Below are positions 1 to 6,502 of a stretch of DNA of 7,735 nt, one piece after another. The translations under genes and the position numbers were made by a program. Within the stretch, counting starts at the first letter, position 1. Every line of letters begins with the position of its first letter. Below the pieces are notes generated by a model, which saw nothing but the letters and a program-made list of their open reading frames with translations, ran no database searches and was not told the origin of the DNA. Source of the stretch: Pseudomonadota bacterium (GTDB lineage Bacteria > Pseudomonadota > Alphaproteobacteria > Rhizobiales > Xanthobacteraceae); assembly GCA_023391175.1 (NCBI GenBank), contig JAEWBL010000374.1:1-7735 (forward strand), read 5' to 3'.

Positions 1-482
1 TCCAGCCGGTGGATCAGGTTGTTTCGCGAACGTCGACCTACGGTATTCTAGGCTTTGAGAGCTTAGCCGATGTCGCGTCTTCGGTGCTGCCGTCATTTCT
101 GGTGGCGAAGTCGGCCGGCTCCAGCGCCGACTTCATCGCCTGGCATTATCGGATCCGAGATCCGGGCGTCGTCGGGCGGCCCGTCATCGGGTTGACCGCG
201 AGTGCGTTCGCCCTGGGTGGCTATCCCGCGGTGATACTGTTTCCGGGGCTCGTGATCTTTCTCGCCTTTTCCATCCTGAACGGATTGACGGGCCCGCTGC
301 GCGACAACGCCCTCGGAATTTTTATCACGTCCGCGACGCTCTTCCTGGCCGAGAAGGAGATGTCGCAGATCGTGATCTTCTTCTTGCGGCAATTGCCGAT
401 CATTCTGGTGTTCCTGTTCATCGTCAAACAGATCGCCCCTGCGCGAGGCGCGCCTCCGGCGATGGCGGGAAGGGCCGAATAA
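1..482 (+). CDS. Wzy-like polysaccharide polymerase, C-terminal part (5' end outside window)
   Basis: The reading frame is open to the left edge (first whole codon at 3), so the true start probably lies upstream; the GTG at 9 is only the first possible start codon seen and has no room for a ribosome site. About 157 residues are visible. Numbered from that GTG, three hydrophobic segments lie near 71-93, 100-115 and 122-142, followed by a short polar tail. The stretch around residues 53-85, with VGRPVIGLTASAFALGGYP followed by a membrane helix, resembles the C-terminal pattern of oligosaccharide repeat-unit polymerases, where a loop with a small-residue-rich helix precedes a Gly-Tyr and a transmembrane segment. 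Such proteins join lipid-linked repeat units in the periplasmic leaflet of the inner membrane. The flippase and glycosyltransferases downstream fit this role. It could also be another multi-pass membrane protein, since most of it is missing. Third codon positions look less G/C-biased than in hldE, and TTA and CTA leucine codons occur. Confidence 0.6.
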   Translation, partial: QPVDQVVSRTSTYGILGFESLADVASSVLPSFLVAKSAGSSADFIAWHYRIRDPGVVGRPVIGLTASAFALGGYPAVILFPGLVIFLAFSILNGLTGPLRDNALGIFITSATLFLAEKEMSQIVIFFLRQLPIILVFLFIVKQIAPARGAPPAMAGRAE

Positions 483-2287
483 TGCAGCCGAGCGAACATC
501 CTGGCGCCGGCGGCCTCGACAGCGGTGCGGGGCTTACGCGTCGCACCCTGTTGCCGGTGTTGGGGGCGCTTCTGCTCGCGGGCCCGGGCTCGGTCGAGGC
601 GGCAGGCGCGGCAGAGGAATTTTCCGCGGATGTACGCGTGCTCCCCGCGCGATGGGATGAGGCCGCAGGGCTGCTGGTGGGCCCCGGCGGGGGTCCCGGC
701 TACGCCACGCGGACCACGTCGAAGATGGTGGTCCATGACACGCGGCGCAGCGCGGACTATGCGGTCGCGATCGCGGATCAGGGCGGGGCTGCGGCGGCCG
801 ATCGGGTCTCCAAGATCGTGACGAGACTGGCGGACTTGCAGGATGTCGATCCGTCGAGCCCGACCTACGGAACCTGGTCCTGGTACGTTGAGGAGCCGCT
901 GGCCGAAATGCGGCCGCCCGATCTGAACTGGGCGTGCTTCATCGGCGCGCGTCTCGCCGAACTGCTCTGGTCCTATAAGGACCTGCTGACTTCGACGGCG
1001 CAGGATAAGGCTGGCCAGGCGATCAGCCACGCTTGCGCCTGTGTCGTGCGCAGAAATGTCAGCCTCGATGCCACCAACGTGGTGATCATGAGCATCCGGC
1101 TGACGGCCATGGCTGGCCGTCTGCTCCGCAGGCCCGATCTCTCCGAATACGGCGCGAACCTGCTGGACCGGTTCATCAAGTACACGCGCGCCCAGGGCGG
1201 TTTCGTCGAGTACAACAGCCCGACCTATACGAATGCCGTTTTGGTCGAGACCGAGGCGTTCCTTTATTATCAGCCCGACGAACGCCTCATGGAAGGAATG
1301 CGGTCGATCTGGCAGCAGGCCTGGCAGGTGGCCGCAACTCATTTTCACCCGGCGACAGGCCAATGGGCCGGGCCGCACAGCCGCGCCTACACGGAATTGC
1401 TGGTTCCGAACTTGTGGGGCTCCCTCGCTGTGCGCCTCGGCCACGATGTGCCCGATCGGGACTTGCCGCTTCTGCCGTTGCGGAAGGGCATGCTTCCATG
1501 TCCGGAAAATCTGCGCGTCCTGTTCACGCCGGATGCGCCGATGCCGCGCGCCGTCGTCGAGCGCGTGCGTCGCTATGCCGAGACAGGAGAAGAGGTCTGG
1601 ACGTCCACCTGGCTCGAGCCTGACGTCTGTCTCGGGAGTGCGTCGATCGCCAATTGCTGGATTCAGGCTCATCCCGTGATCGGCTACTGGAAGGCCTTGC
1701 CCAAGCCGGCTGTCTTTCGCGCGCGGGTTATGAAGGACGGGTACGATTTCGCGTCCTTCGGCATGCGGGCGCAGCAGAAGGAACGCAGCGTTCTCGTCGC
1801 CTCCTATCCCGTCATCAACAGTGGTGACAGGCACGTGTCCGCCGACCGCTCGCGGTCCGGCTATTCCGGACAGTGCCTCGTTTTTCGCCTGTCCGTCGAA
1901 GGTGCGGGGGCCCACGCCGAGCAGCTCGATGCCGGCGTCTTCGTCCTCGCGTGCCAGAACTGGAAGGCGGTGGTGCGCGGCGGCCCCTGCGTGTTCGACG
2001 GCGTGGACATGTCGGGTCGCTGGACCGTACGGACCGAGGCGGGGCTGGCGGCGGCGGAATTGGTGATTCCGCTCAACGGCCACATCTCACCCGAGCGGTT
2101 GGGGTCAACCCTCCTGACCGCGAGCGTGACGCTAGGTCCGATAGACGAAAACATCGCGGTGGCGGATATCGAGGCCGCCCAGGCTTCGGAGCGGGCCTTG
2201 GTGTCCACCGGGATGGGCGCGAGCGTGAAAACCCTCAGGTGGGGCGACCTGCGGCTGGCATCGCCGGCCGGCCCCGCCTGGCGTTGA
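482..2287 (+). CDS. Exported polysaccharide lyase/heparinase-like protein with Tat-like signal
   Basis: A 601-residue protein. The ATG at 482 shares its A with the upstream TAA stop and follows AGGG (471-474) by 7 bases, so the start is well supported and translation is probably coupled to the polymerase-like gene. The N-terminus has TRRTLL at residues 19-24, a hydrophobic run to about 33 and an AGA-A cleavage candidate near 43/44, which fits a twin-arginine signal peptide and periplasmic export. Residues ~145-335 look like a helical domain with conserved-looking DATN (197-199 region), EYNSPTY (243-249) and GPHSRAY (297-303). Residues ~405-590 look beta-rich. A helical toroid followed by beta-sandwiches is typical of heparinase- and alginate-lyase-like enzymes, where Asn, His, Tyr and Arg serve in catalysis; Asn199, Tyr249, His299 and Tyr303 are candidates by inference only. 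I do not recognise a specific family. Placed next to a polymerase, it may cut or release the nascent polymer, as the alginate lyase AlgL does in alginate clusters. Substrate unknown. Confidence 0.6.
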   Translation: MQPSEHPGAGGLDSGAGLTRRTLLPVLGALLLAGPGSVEAAGAAEEFSADVRVLPARWDEAAGLLVGPGGGPGYATRTTSKMVVHDTRRSADYAVAIADQGGAAAADRVSKIVTRLADLQDVDPSSPTYGTWSWYVEEPLAEMRPPDLNWACFIGARLAELLWSYKDLLTSTAQDKAGQAISHACACVVRRNVSLDATNVVIMSIRLTAMAGRLLRRPDLSEYGANLLDRFIKYTRAQGGFVEYNSPTYTNAVLVETEAFLYYQPDERLMEGMRSIWQQAWQVAATHFHPATGQWAGPHSRAYTELLVPNLWGSLAVRLGHDVPDRDLPLLPLRKGMLPCPENLRVLFTPDAPMPRAVVERVRRYAETGEEVWTSTWLEPDVCLGSASIANCWIQAHPVIGYWKALPKPAVFRARVMKDGYDFASFGMRAQQKERSVLVASYPVINSGDRHVSADRSRSGYSGQCLVFRLSVEGAGAHAEQLDAGVFVLACQNWKAVVRGGPCVFDGVDMSGRWTVRTEAGLAAAELVIPLNGHISPERLGSTLLTASVTLGPIDENIAVADIEAAQASERALVSTGMGASVKTLRWGDLRLASPAGPAWR

Positions 2288-2299
2288 GGGGATTCCCTC
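2286..2299 (+). other. Small hairpin overlapping the stop of the lyase-like gene
   Basis: GAGGG (2286-2290) and CCCTC (2295-2299) are perfect complements around the 4-base loop GATT. The stem begins within the TGA stop codon. No T-run follows, so it does not look like an intrinsic terminator; it could mildly stabilise the 3' end or be chance. The rest of the 103-base gap up to hldE holds no promoter that I can support. Confidence 0.3.
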
Positions 2300-2390
2300 G
2301 TGTCGCAGATGGTACGTCGCAAGGGCACAGGGCCCACATTGGGAACAGGTTGTTGCCAGCCGAGCGGTCTGGTCACTTCGAGGGGGCGAG

Positions 2391-3875
2391 ATGTCCATTA
2401 TTGATTCTTTCCCGCGCGTGCGTGTCCTGTGCCTCGGCGATGTGATGCTCGACCGCTTCGTGACGGGATCGGCCCGACGCATCTCGCCGGAAAGCCCGGT
2501 CCCGGTCCTCTCCGTGACCGGCTCGACCACCATTGCCGGCGGCTCCGCCAACGTGGCGCGCAACATCGCCTCCCTCGGTGGGCAGTGCACCCTCATCGGC
2601 GTCACGGGCGCGGATGCGGGCGGGGCCGAGCTGCGGCGCATCGTCGATGAAACCCCTGGCGTCGTGTCCATGTTCCTGGCCGCGCCGTCCCGCCCCACGA
2701 CGGAAAAGGTGCGCTTCGTTGCCCAGGGCCAGCACATGCTGCGTTCGGACAGCGAGGACAGCTCACCGGTCGCGGAGGAGATCGAGGACGCGATCATCGA
2801 GCAGGTGGTGGCCGCGCTGCCGGAGCACGACGTGCTTGTCCTGTCGGACTATGCGAAGGGGGTTCTGACCCCCCGCGTGATCCGGCGCGCCGTGGAGCTC
2901 GCCACCCGTCGGGGCGCGCCCATCATCGTCGATCCGAAGACGTCGAACCTCTCGCGCTACGATGGCGCGACGCTGGTCACGCCGAACCTGCACGAAGTCT
3001 GGATGGCCACCGGCATCCAGGGCGACGATGATGCCTCAGCCGTCGCCGCTGGCCGCAAGGTGCTGGCAGATACCAACATCGGCGCCGTGCTCGTCACGCG
3101 CTCGGAGAAGGGCATGACCCTCGTCCAGAGGGCGGGAGAACCGGTGCATATCCCGACGGCGGCGCGCGAAGTGGCCGACGTGGTCGGCGCCGGCGATACG
3201 GTGATCGCGGCCCTGTCCCTGGTCATCGGTGCCGGCGGCGCGCTCGAGGAGGCGGCCTTCATCGCCAATGCGGCGGCGGGCGTCGTGGTGGGCAAGCGCG
3301 GCACCGCCACGGTTTCGCGCGCCGAGCTGGTCGGCGAGCTCGACCGGCAAAGCCCGCCCGAGGGGCCGCCCTCCACGGCAAAGGTGGTCTCCCGCACGGA
3401 TGCCGCCGCGCAGGTCGCGGCCTGGCAGCGCCATGGGCTCGCGGTTGGCTTCACCAACGGCTGCTTCGATGTGCTGCATGTGGGCCATGTGGGCATCCTC
3501 GAATTCTCGCGGGCGCATTGCGATCGCCTCGTGGTGGCGGTGAATGCCGATTCCTCGGTCAAGCGCCTCAAGGGGCCGACGCGTCCGGTGAATAACGAGG
3601 CCGACCGCGCGCAGGTGATCGCGGCGCTCGGGGCGGTCGATCTGGTGGTGGTGTTCGACGAGGACACCCCGAAGGAGCTGATCGAGCAGCTCCAGCCCGA
3701 CGTGCTGGTGAAGGGCGCGGATTATCAGGTCTCCGAAATCGTGGGCGCCGACACCGTGCTGGCGCGCGGCGGACAGGTGCTGCGCTTCGAGCTGGTGCCC
3801 GGGCGCAGCACCACGAACACCATCCGCCGCATGACAGAGGGCACAGGCGCCAACACGACAGCCCCGGCCGTCTGA
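2391..3875 (+). CDS. hldE: Bifunctional heptose-7-phosphate kinase / heptose-1-phosphate adenylyltransferase (HldE/RfaE)
   Basis: A 494-residue protein, close to the 477 of E. coli HldE. The ATG at 2391 follows AGGGGG (2381-2386) by 4 bases. Residues ~10-320 form a PfkB/ribokinase-type kinase domain, with GGSANVARNIASLGG at 50-64 and the anion-hole/catalytic motif VVGAGDT at 264-270 (Asp269 the expected base). This half phosphorylates D-glycero-beta-D-manno-heptose 7-phosphate at C1. Residues ~345-480 form a nucleotidyltransferase domain, with GFTNGCFDVLHVGHVGIL at 353-370 holding the HxGH signature (363-366), then RPVNNEADRA near 398-407 and GRSTTNTIRR at 471-480. This half makes ADP-heptose from heptose 1-phosphate. 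Both domains keep their signature residues, so the enzyme should be fully bifunctional. The pathway also needs GmhA and GmhB, which are not seen here; the final epimerase could be the gene at the right edge. The cytoplasmic product would feed the GT9 enzyme directly downstream. Confidence 0.96.
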   Translation: MSIIDSFPRVRVLCLGDVMLDRFVTGSARRISPESPVPVLSVTGSTTIAGGSANVARNIASLGGQCTLIGVTGADAGGAELRRIVDETPGVVSMFLAAPSRPTTEKVRFVAQGQHMLRSDSEDSSPVAEEIEDAIIEQVVAALPEHDVLVLSDYAKGVLTPRVIRRAVELATRRGAPIIVDPKTSNLSRYDGATLVTPNLHEVWMATGIQGDDDASAVAAGRKVLADTNIGAVLVTRSEKGMTLVQRAGEPVHIPTAAREVADVVGAGDTVIAALSLVIGAGGALEEAAFIANAAAGVVVGKRGTATVSRAELVGELDRQSPPEGPPSTAKVVSRTDAAAQVAAWQRHGLAVGFTNGCFDVLHVGHVGILEFSRAHCDRLVVAVNADSSVKRLKGPTRPVNNEADRAQVIAALGAVDLVVVFDEDTPKELIEQLQPDVLVKGADYQVSEIVGADTVLARGGQVLRFELVPGRSTTNTIRRMTEGTGANTTAPAV

Positions 3876-3880
3876 GAAAG

Positions 3881-4000
3881 GTGCTGCGCCGCCGTCCCGT
3901 CCACCCTGCGTCCCGACCACGCTGCGTCCCTTGCGCCCTGGGGCCTTTTGGCCGCTGCCTTTGGACGCGCTCTGCCCCGCCCTGGACCCTTTTCAGATGA
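3881..4000 (+). other. Possible 39-codon upstream ORF coupled to the GT9 gene
   Basis: A GTG at 3881, five bases after the hldE stop, opens a 39-codon frame whose TGA (3998-4000) overlaps the GT9 start as ATGA. The predicted peptide is rich in Arg, Pro and Cys and looks like chance translation, not a folded protein. The ATGA overlap is nevertheless the classic arrangement for translational coupling, and the GT9 start has no good ribosome site of its own. Role uncertain; it may be an accident of high-GC sequence with few stops. Confidence 0.2.
3901..3930 (+). repeat. Two-copy 16-base tandem repeat between hldE and the GT9 gene
   Basis: CCACCCTGCGTCCC (3901-3914) recurs as CCACGCTGCGTCCC (3917-3930), matching at 13 of 14 positions with a period of 16 bases. 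It lies wholly in the gap between hldE and the likely GT9 start. A partial third copy (CCGTCCC, 3892-3898) may precede it. No known function; it could be a slippage duplication. Confidence 0.6.
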
Positions 4001-4989
4001 AACGTCTTCTCATCTATCGCCTGGGCAGCCTGGGCGACACCATCATCGCCGTGCCGTTCTTCCGGCGCATCGCGGAACTTTATCCGGATCACGAACGCAT
4101 CGTGCTCACCAATATCCCCATCTCTTCAAAGGCGGCGCCGTTGATCACGGTGCTCGGCACGTCGCTGGTTCACGGGGCGATCTCCTATCCTGTCGGCACG
4201 CGCAGCCCCGCCGCGCTGTGGGATCTGCGGCGCCGGCTGACTGGGCTTGAAACGGACACCATGGTCTATCTGATGCCCTCGCGCGGTCTTGCCGGGGTGT
4301 ATCGGGACGTCGCCTATTTCAAGCTTTGCGGCTTCAGCAACCTGCTGGGCGTGCCGTGGACGCGGGATCTCGACACTTGCCGCATCGCGCCCGGCTCGGG
4401 CGAGGAGGAGCCGGAATGCGAGCGTCTGGCGCGTGCGCTCAGCTGCCTCGGCCCCATCGACCTGCACGATCAGGCCAATTGGGATCTCTCGCTCGACGCC
4501 AGTGAGATTGCGGCCGGCCGTCAGGCCCTGGCCGGGCTCGGCGGCGCTCCGGTCATCGCCATCAACATGGGCGGCAAGGCCGCGCAGAAGGACTGGGGCA
4601 TCGAGAACTGGCGCGCCCTTCTGGCAGCGATCGGCAGGAGCCGGCCGGACCATGGCCTGCTCGTGGTCGGCGCGCGCGAGGATGCCGAGCGGGTGACGGC
4701 GGTGCGTGACGCATGGCCCGGTCCGGTGTCCGACCAATGCGGCACGCTCTCGCCGCGGGAATCGGCGGCCGCCATCCAGGGCGCGCGGGTTTTCATCGGG
4801 CATGATTCCGGCCCGCTGCACCTCGCCTCGGCGGTGCGTGTGCCGTGCGTGGGCCTGTTCGGAGACTTCAATCGACCGCGAAAGTGGCATCCATATGTGG
4901 GGGATAACCGCACATTGCATGACATGCGCGGCGTCCGCGCAATTGCCGTGGAGCAGGTCGTGTCCGCGGTTTCCGAACTGCTCGGCTGA
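3997..4989 (+). CDS. Glycosyltransferase family 9 protein (ADP-heptose:LPS heptosyltransferase type)
   Basis: From the ATG at 3997 this is a 330-residue protein, the usual size for the family. The start is chosen because MKRLLIYRLGSLGDTIIAVP is the standard GT9 N-terminus; a TTG at 3931 would add 22 residues with no resemblance to the family. No clear Shine-Dalgarno sequence precedes 3997. Family marks are the N-terminal GSLGD (residues 10-14, with Asp14 in the place of the catalytic Asp of WaaC-type enzymes), NMGGKAAQKDW at 190-200 in the C-terminal Rossmann domain, and the sugar-nucleotide loop GHDSGPLHLASAV at 268-280 followed by CVGLFG. Family members transfer L-glycero-D-manno-heptose from ADP-heptose to a lipid-linked acceptor on the cytoplasmic face. 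The gene directly follows hldE, which makes this donor, so heptose transfer is likely. Some GT9 proteins use other sugars, so the exact donor and acceptor remain unproven. Confidence 0.88.
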   Translation: MKRLLIYRLGSLGDTIIAVPFFRRIAELYPDHERIVLTNIPISSKAAPLITVLGTSLVHGAISYPVGTRSPAALWDLRRRLTGLETDTMVYLMPSRGLAGVYRDVAYFKLCGFSNLLGVPWTRDLDTCRIAPGSGEEEPECERLARALSCLGPIDLHDQANWDLSLDASEIAAGRQALAGLGGAPVIAINMGGKAAQKDWGIENWRALLAAIGRSRPDHGLLVVGAREDAERVTAVRDAWPGPVSDQCGTLSPRESAAAIQGARVFIGHDSGPLHLASAVRVPCVGLFGDFNRPRKWHPYVGDNRTLHDMRGVRAIAVEQVVSAVSELLG

Positions 4990-5006
4990 CGGAAGGATCG
5001 CGCGCC

Positions 5007-5060
5007 GTGACCGGGACGATCATCCTGCAACCGCCGACCGGCTGCGAAGGTGAATGCTGA
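5007..5060 (+). other. Possible 17-codon leader ORF ending one base before the flippase gene
   Basis: GGAAGGA (4991-4997), the strongest Shine-Dalgarno-like sequence in this gap, stands 9 bases before a GTG at 5007. That frame encodes MTGTIILQPPTGCEGEC and stops with TGA at 5058-5060, a single base before the flippase ATG at 5062. The layout would suit translational coupling or a leader peptide. It is short, and coding cannot be shown from sequence alone. Confidence 0.25.
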
Positions 5061-5061
5061 C

Positions 5062-6342
5062 ATGAGTCGCCTTCTCGCCTTCCGCAGGGTGGGCTTCACC
5101 TTCTCCGCGCAGATCTACAACCAGATCGGCATCGTCGCGGTGCAATTGCTGCAGGTGCCGTTCCTGCTCTCCGCCTGGGGAGCGGACCGCTACGGCGGGT
5201 GGCTCGTGCTTTATGCGGTGCCGAGCTATCTCACACTGAGCGACTTCGGCTTCACCCTGGTGGCGAAGAACAGCATGGTGATGCACGCCGCGTCATCCGA
5301 TCACGCCGGTGTCTTGCGGGTCTATCACAGCGTTTTCGCCCTGCTGCTGGTGACTGCGGCGGTTATCCTCGCCGCCTGTGGCCTCGGCATTGAGGCCGTC
5401 ACGCTGACGCAGGCGTTCGCTCTTGGTCCGCTGACCGAGACCGCTGCCAAGCTCACCATTCTTTTCCTTGTGGGCGGCGTGGTGGTGAACCAGTTCCTGC
5501 TGCTCCTGTGCGCCGGGGTGCGTGCCGCCGGCCGGCCGGCGGCCGAGGTGATGTGGGGCGCTACCTCGCGCCTGCTGGAGGGCGTCGCCACGGTGGCCGT
5601 TGCCCTCCTCACCACGCGGGTCGAGCTGGCGGCGCTTGCCGTGCTGGTGATGCGAACCGCCTGCACGCTCGCCCTGTGGATCTGGCTGCGAAGCACGGCA
5701 CCGGACATTCCGCTCGGGCTCAAGGCCGCCCGTCTCGCCGAGATCCGCCGCATGGCCAATCCCTCTTTCAGTTACATGCTGCTCGGGCTTGCGCAGGCTC
5801 TGGCGATCCAGGGGCCCATCGTGCTTTTGGGCGCGGTCGCGACCGCGCAGGAAACCGTGCTATTCTCCACTTCCCGGACCCTGGCGCGCATGGGGACGTC
5901 CGCCGCCAATCTCGTCAATTACTCCTTTGCGCCCGAATATTCGCGGTTGCATGGGCAGGGCAACACCAGCGCCTTCGCGAGGCTGAAGCGCATCCATGTG
6001 CTGATCGGCATCGCGGGCATCCTCGCCTATTGCCTGGGCCTGTGGGCGCTCGGTCCCTACGTGATGGAATTGTGGACACATGGCCACGTGGCGGTGGTCT
6101 ATCCCTTCTTTGCCCTGCTCAACGCTGCGGTAGCGGCGGAGATGTGGTGGGGATGCCTGTTCACACCCATCGCGGCCATCAACCGGCACGTGCGCCTGTC
6201 CTATCTGTTCGTGGGGCTGACCGCCGTGTGCGCGGTACTCGCCTATGGCTGGGCGATGTCCGCGGGAGCCACCGGCATCGCGGCGGCGCTGCTGCTGCTC
6301 CATGGCGGCATGTCCGTGGTCGTGCTGGTGTTCGGGCGATGA
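5062..6342 (+). CDS. Wzx-type polysaccharide flippase (lipopolysaccharide biosynthesis/MOP family)
   Basis: A 426-residue, strongly hydrophobic protein with about 10-12 predicted membrane helices spread over its whole length. The N-terminal region, with the first helix followed by LLSAWGADRYGGWLVLYAVPSYL and then LSDFGF, is characteristic of O-antigen and exopolysaccharide flippases of the MOP superfamily, where an amphipathic, Gly-rich turn is followed by a conserved S-D-x-G-F. Such proteins move undecaprenyl-diphosphate-linked repeat units across the inner membrane. I prefer the ATG at 5062 because GAAGG (5045-5049) lies 12 bases upstream; the GTG at 5050 would add four residues but directly abuts that site. 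The gene sits between two glycosyltransferase genes and downstream of a polymerase-like gene, which fits a Wzx/Wzy pathway. The transported oligosaccharide cannot be read from sequence. A role as a non-polysaccharide MOP transporter is unlikely in this context. Confidence 0.87.
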   Translation: MSRLLAFRRVGFTFSAQIYNQIGIVAVQLLQVPFLLSAWGADRYGGWLVLYAVPSYLTLSDFGFTLVAKNSMVMHAASSDHAGVLRVYHSVFALLLVTAAVILAACGLGIEAVTLTQAFALGPLTETAAKLTILFLVGGVVVNQFLLLLCAGVRAAGRPAAEVMWGATSRLLEGVATVAVALLTTRVELAALAVLVMRTACTLALWIWLRSTAPDIPLGLKAARLAEIRRMANPSFSYMLLGLAQALAIQGPIVLLGAVATAQETVLFSTSRTLARMGTSAANLVNYSFAPEYSRLHGQGNTSAFARLKRIHVLIGIAGILAYCLGLWALGPYVMELWTHGHVAVVYPFFALLNAAVAAEMWWGCLFTPIAAINRHVRLSYLFVGLTAVCAVLAYGWAMSAGATGIAAALLLLHGGMSVVVLVFGR

Positions 6343-6399
6343 GCTGGCTCGGGGGGACAGCGGCCTGCGACGTTGCCACAAGCTCCACAATGGGGCCGG

Positions 6400-6428
6400 T
6401 TGAACGTATAGTGTCGCAAATCTACTTT
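6400..6428 (+). promoter_or_regulatory. Candidate sigma-70-type promoter before the GT4 gene
   Basis: TTGAAC (6400-6405) is followed after 17 bases by TACTTT (6423-6428), a moderate -35/-10 pair by consensus (4 of 6 and 3 of 6). The -10 element falls inside the inverted repeat at 6414-6432, so a protein bound there could block it. The surroundings are richer in A/T than the flanking genes, as promoters often are. TATAGT at 6407-6412 is a better -10 by itself but has no -35 at normal spacing. The call is tentative. Confidence 0.3.
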
Positions 6429-6432
6429 GCGA
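6414..6432. repeat. Perfect 7-base inverted repeat, possible operator
   Basis: TCGCAAA (6414-6420) and TTTGCGA (6426-6432) are exact reverse complements around TCTAC. It lies about 70 bases before the GT4 start and overlaps the candidate -10 element. The form suits a dimeric regulator site or a small RNA hairpin; no T-run follows, so an intrinsic terminator for the flippase gene is not supported. Confidence 0.55.
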
Positions 6433-6445
6433 TGCCTGATATCCT

Positions 6446-6461
6446 CTTTGGCGCGCCAAAG
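6446..6461. repeat. Perfect 16-base palindrome CTTTGGCGCGCCAAAG
   Basis: The 16 bases equal their own reverse complement with no spacer. The element starts 14 bases after the previous inverted repeat and ends 41 bases before the GT4 ATG, so it would lie in the 5' leader if the candidate promoter is used. Being loopless, it suits a protein-binding site better than an RNA hairpin. Its regulator is unknown. Confidence 0.55.
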
Positions 6462-6502
6462 TGCAGGGGAATTCATTTCATGTTTCAGTCTTCGGGGTTG
6501 CA

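Noticed and set aside
221..2083. A 620-codon open frame on the minus strand opposite the lyase-like gene
   Set aside because: Its translation is rich in Arg, Gly, Pro and His with no recognisable domain, membrane segment or signal, as expected for the antisense of a high-GC gene. The + strand gene has a signal peptide, ribosome site and coupled start.
3036..3920. A 294-codon minus-strand frame opposite hldE
   Set aside because: Antisense shadow rich in Arg, His and Gly, covering an enzyme with all signature motifs on the + strand.
3931..3996. An N-terminal extension of the GT9 protein from TTG at 3931
   Set aside because: The 22 extra residues are not like the family, whose conserved N-terminus begins exactly at the ATG at 3997, and no ribosome site serves the TTG.
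6446..6461. The palindrome as an intrinsic terminator for the flippase transcript
   Set aside because: It has no loop spacer and is followed by GTGCAGGGG with no T-run.
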